Origin: Oxalobacteraceae bacterium
GTDB taxonomy: Bacteria > Pseudomonadota > Gammaproteobacteria > Burkholderiales > Burkholderiaceae_D
Length of the DNA: 8,139 bases
Direction of reading: 5' to 3'
Assembly: GCA_947446335.1 (NCBI GenBank)
Contig: CANFGA010000117.1
Span: forward strand, 1 to 8,139
In this document: positions 6,266 to 8,139 of the stretch, in pieces
How the letters are laid out: each line of letters begins with the position of its first letter
Numbering within the stretch: the first letter of the stretch is position 1
Program-made: the position numbers and the translations under genes
Notes under the pieces: model-generated
Told to the model about the DNA's origin: nothing
Database searches by the model: none
What the model saw: only the letters and a program-made list of their open reading frames with translations

Positions 6266-6377
6266 TTATAATCCATATGCCTGCAATGACGAGGCCCGCC
6301 AAGGAGGGGACCCGAGCAAAGGCATTGGGTCCGGGTCGGCCTGCCGGAATTGCTTCACATTACGCCGCACTATAATT
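6266..6377. promoter_or_regulatory. Divergent pilT / yggS intergenic control region
   Basis: These 112 bases separate the two divergent start codons and should hold both promoters. An AT-rich block at 6369-6376 reads TATAAT on the + strand (6371-6376) and TATAGT on the - strand (6374-6369), so it could be a -10 element in either direction. For pilT it would give a leader of about 95 bases. For yggS it sits too close to the ATG. A possible + strand -35 is TTGCTT (6350-6355), 15 bases away. A stem GGACCC (6308-6313) / GGGTCC (6327-6332) and an AAGGAGG (6301-6307) also lie here. The assignment of individual promoter elements is tentative. Confidence 0.45.
6308..6332. repeat. Inverted repeat GGACCC / GGGTCC in the pilT-yggS gap
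   Basis: Perfect 6-base arms (6308-6313 and 6327-6332) flank a 13-base spacer. In RNA of + sense the stem could extend by a G-U and an A-U pair. It lies between divergent promoters, so a terminator is unlikely. In a pilT transcript starting near 6362 it would fall in the leader. It may be an operator or a leader hairpin; nothing in the window decides which. Confidence 0.45.
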
Positions 6378-7082
6378 ATGTCCACAATCGAGCAAAACTT
6401 GCAAGCAGTGCGTCGCAGCATGGCAGCGGCTGCACACGAGGCTGGCCGCGCGCCAGAAAGCGTCCAACTGCTGGCGGTATCGAAAACTTTCGGGGCCGAC
6501 GCGGTGCTGGAAGCGATGCAGGCCGGCCAGACCCTGTTTGGTGAGAATTATCTGCAGGAAGCCATTGACAAGATCGTCGCCGTCGCGGCGGCAGCGCCGC
6601 AAACGGCACTGCAGTGGCATTTCATCGGCCCGATCCAGAGCAACAAGACGCGCCCGATCGCCGAACATTTCGACTGGGTGCACACGCTCGAGCGCGAAAA
6701 GATCGCGCAACGCCTGTCACAGCAGCGGCCAAGCACGTTGGCGCCGCTCAATGTCTGCCTGCAGGTCAATATCAGTGGCGAAGCCAGCAAGAGCGGCGTA
6801 GCGCCCGCCGAATTGCGCGAACTGGCGCAGCAAGTGGCTGCACTGCCCAATCTGCGCTTGCGCGGCTTGATGGCGCTGCCTGAACCTGCCGCCGAGTTCG
6901 AACAACAGCGCGTTGCGTTTCGTGCACTGCGCCTGTTGTACGAACAATTGCAGGCTGATGGCTTGGCGCTCGATACCTTGTCGATGGGGATGTCGGGCGA
7001 CATGCGCGCCGCCATCGTCGAGGGTGCGACGATGGTGCGCGTGGGTAGCGCCATTTTCGGATCGCGCAAACCAATTCAATAA
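6378..7082 (+). CDS. yggS: YggS/PLPBP-family pyridoxal phosphate homeostasis protein
   Basis: This 234-residue single-domain fold-type III PLP-binding protein has no known catalytic activity. In E. coli the family keeps free pyridoxal 5'-phosphate and amino-acid pools balanced. The PLP lysine is Lys36 (LLAVSK, 31-36). Other family motifs are FGENYLQE (54-61), WHFIGPIQSNK (80-90), VNISGEASKSG (130-140), and the C-terminal phosphate-binding stretch LSMGMSGDMRAAI (201-213) with VRVGSAIFG (220-228). The frame is open upstream to 6117 inside pilT, but homology starts at MSTIEQNLQAV, so ATG 6378 is chosen. No Shine-Dalgarno is visible before it, and a TATAAT ends two bases upstream. proC follows after 20 bases, a pairing conserved across many bacteria that fits the amino-acid link of both proteins. 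Confidence 0.95.
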   Translation: MSTIEQNLQAVRRSMAAAAHEAGRAPESVQLLAVSKTFGADAVLEAMQAGQTLFGENYLQEAIDKIVAVAAAAPQTALQWHFIGPIQSNKTRPIAEHFDWVHTLEREKIAQRLSQQRPSTLAPLNVCLQVNISGEASKSGVAPAELRELAQQVAALPNLRLRGLMALPEPAAEFEQQRVAFRALRLLYEQLQADGLALDTLSMGMSGDMRAAIVEGATMVRVGSAIFGSRKPIQ

Positions 7083-7102
7083 CCAATACAGGAAAAACGA
7101 TA

Positions 7103-7975
7103 ATGACGTCAGGCAAGCAAGCATCGCAGCAAATGAAGATCGTTTTCATCGGTGGCGGCAACATGGCATCGGCGCTGATCGCCGGACTGGCAGGGAAATT
7201 GACGGCGGGATCGAACATTCGCGTCATCGATCCGAATCCGGCGGCGCTGGAAAACCTGCACGCCCGCTTTGGTGTCAATGGCGCAGCCTCGGTCGCTGCC
7301 GGGCTGGTCGGCTTTGATGTGATCGTGCTGGCGGTGAAGCCGCAGAGCATGCGCGAAGTGGCGGCGCAATTGCTGCCGCAATTGAATGCGTGCCTGGCAG
7401 GCGGCGGCCAGCCTTTGATCTTGTCGATCGCAGCCGGGATCCGCAGCATCGATTTGTCGCGCTGGCTGGGCGGCTACCAGGCCATCGTGCGCTGCATGCC
7501 CAATACGCCGGCGTTGATCGGCCTGGGCATCACCGGGATGGTGAGTGCAGCTGCGGTCAGCGCGCAGCAAAAACAGGCGGCGGACGCAATCATGAGCGCA
7601 GTCGGCGCCACCGTCTGGCTAGATGACGAAGCCTTGATCGATCCGGTCACGGCGGTGTCCGGCAGCGGGCCAGCCTATGTATTTTATTTCATCGAAGCGA
7701 TGCAGCAGGCGGCGCTGGAAATGGGATTGAGCAGCGCGCAAGGCACGCAACTGGCGCTGGCCACCTTTGTCGGCGCATCGCAGTTGGCGGCGCAATCGAC
7801 GGAGCCGGTCGCGTTGCTGCGCGAACGCGTCACGTCCAAGGGCGGCACCACGCACGCGGCGCTGGTTTCGATGGAGCAAAGCGGGGTCAAGGAAGCGATC
7901 GTCGCCGCGTTGAAGGCGGCGGCGCAGCGCGGCAAGGAGCTGGGCGAACAACTGGGCGCCGACGCGCCGTCTTGA
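7103..7975 (+). CDS. proC: Pyrroline-5-carboxylate reductase
   Basis: This 290-residue cytoplasmic enzyme reduces 1-pyrroline-5-carboxylate to L-proline with NAD(P)H, the last step of proline synthesis. The N-terminal Rossmann domain has IGGGNMA (16-22) and AVKPQ (77-81). RCMPNTPALIGLG (130-142) joins it to the C-terminal dimerisation domain, which carries the ProC signature AVSGSGPAYVFYFIEA (184-199) and LRERVTSKGGTT (239-250). ATG 7103 has AGGA nine bases upstream and adds ten residues (MTSGKQASQQ) before the conserved MKIVFIGGGNMA. The internal ATG at 7133 would give the typical family N-terminus but lacks a ribosome binding site, so 7103 is preferred. It is probably co-transcribed with yggS, 20 bases upstream. 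Confidence 0.97.
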   Translation: MTSGKQASQQMKIVFIGGGNMASALIAGLAGKLTAGSNIRVIDPNPAALENLHARFGVNGAASVAAGLVGFDVIVLAVKPQSMREVAAQLLPQLNACLAGGGQPLILSIAAGIRSIDLSRWLGGYQAIVRCMPNTPALIGLGITGMVSAAAVSAQQKQAADAIMSAVGATVWLDDEALIDPVTAVSGSGPAYVFYFIEAMQQAALEMGLSSAQGTQLALATFVGASQLAAQSTEPVALLRERVTSKGGTTHAALVSMEQSGVKEAIVAALKAAAQRGKELGEQLGADAPS

Positions 7976-8088
7976 TCAAGCCAACGCTGCATCGGCAGTG
8001 ACGGCGCCAAGCCTGCGCCATGCAAGTGGCTGTCCATGCTAAGGTTGCGCCGGTTTCGTTGCAATGCAGTCCATAACAGGGAAAAATA
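7976..8088. other. Non-coding gap between proC and the next gene
   Basis: These 113 bases hold no gene I can support. A small stem GGCGC (8003-8007) / GCGCC (8015-8019) with a 7-base loop follows the proC stop by about 27 bases. It has no T run, so it is a weak terminator candidate. I see no convincing -35/-10 pair for the following gene, which may be read from upstream. Confidence 0.4.
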
Positions 8089-8139
8089 ATGAATGCAATC
8101 AAGGTAGTGGCAGTGGGCTTGATCATCGCCGGGGTGCTC
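8089..8139 (+). CDS. Start of a small putative membrane protein (partial)
   Basis: Seventeen codons are visible before the window ends: MNAIKVVAVGLIIAGVL. A short basic start followed by an unbroken hydrophobic run with Gly looks like the first transmembrane helix of a small inner-membrane protein or an uncleaved signal anchor. The start has AGGG seven bases upstream (AGGGAAAAATA then ATG), much like the proC leader (AGGAAAAACGATA), which supports a real translation start. It lies 113 bases downstream of proC on the same strand. Small two-helix proteins of unknown function with similar beginnings are known in Burkholderiales, but 17 residues are too few to name a family. Confidence 0.55.
   Translation, partial: MNAIKVVAVGLIIAGVL

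Noticed and set aside
6274..6300. Possible sigma-54 promoter for pilT (TGGC ... TTGC on the minus strand)
   Set aside because: The spacing between the TGGC and TTGC elements is about four bases too long for the -24/-12 consensus.
6117..6377. Upstream extension of yggS to an ATG inside pilT (87 extra residues)
   Set aside because: The added residues have no similarity to the family and overlap pilT in antisense. Homology starts at the methionine encoded at 6378.

Overview
The window is gene-dense core chromosome from a GC-rich betaproteobacterium, most likely a Burkholderiales member near the Oxalobacteraceae. This rests on protein style, GC-biased codon use and gene order (xseB-ispA-dxs; pilT-pilU divergent from a yggS-proC pair). 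It is an inference from memory of such genomes, not a database result. I see no phage, transposon, CRISPR, rRNA or tRNA signal.

Left third (1-2816, + strand): the last 29 codons of xseB (exonuclease VII small subunit), then ispA (farnesyl diphosphate synthase) and dxs (1-deoxy-D-xylulose-5-phosphate synthase). xseB and ispA overlap by ATGA, and dxs starts on the base after the ispA stop, so this is a tightly coupled operon. Dxs makes the first MEP-pathway intermediate and IspA makes C15 farnesyl diphosphate from that pathway's C5 products. The operon ends at a palindromic hairpin facing a convergent gene.

Middle (2880-6265, - strand): reading leftwards from 6265 the order is pilT, pilU, a Cys-type glutathione peroxidase and a PduO-type cob(I)alamin adenosyltransferase. 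PilT and PilU are paralogous hexameric ATPases that power type IV pilus retraction. The peroxidase starts one base after the pilU stop. A GC-rich hairpin with a short U run follows the peroxidase, and a 100-base leader with nested inverted repeats precedes the adenosyltransferase.

Right third (6378-8139, + strand): a YggS/PLPBP-family pyridoxal-phosphate homeostasis protein and proC (pyrroline-5-carboxylate reductase) lie 20 bases apart and are divergent from pilT. After a 113-base gap, the first 17 codons of a small, apparently membrane-anchored protein run off the window.

The genes are well-known housekeeping and pilus genes, and I found no convincing undescribed multi-gene system. The points worth a second look are non-coding: a possible mutually exclusive pairing over the adenosyltransferase ribosome binding site, a threefold 11-base tandem repeat between pilT and pilU, the peroxidase abutting pilU, a -10-like TATAAT touching the yggS start codon, and palindromes at operon ends.
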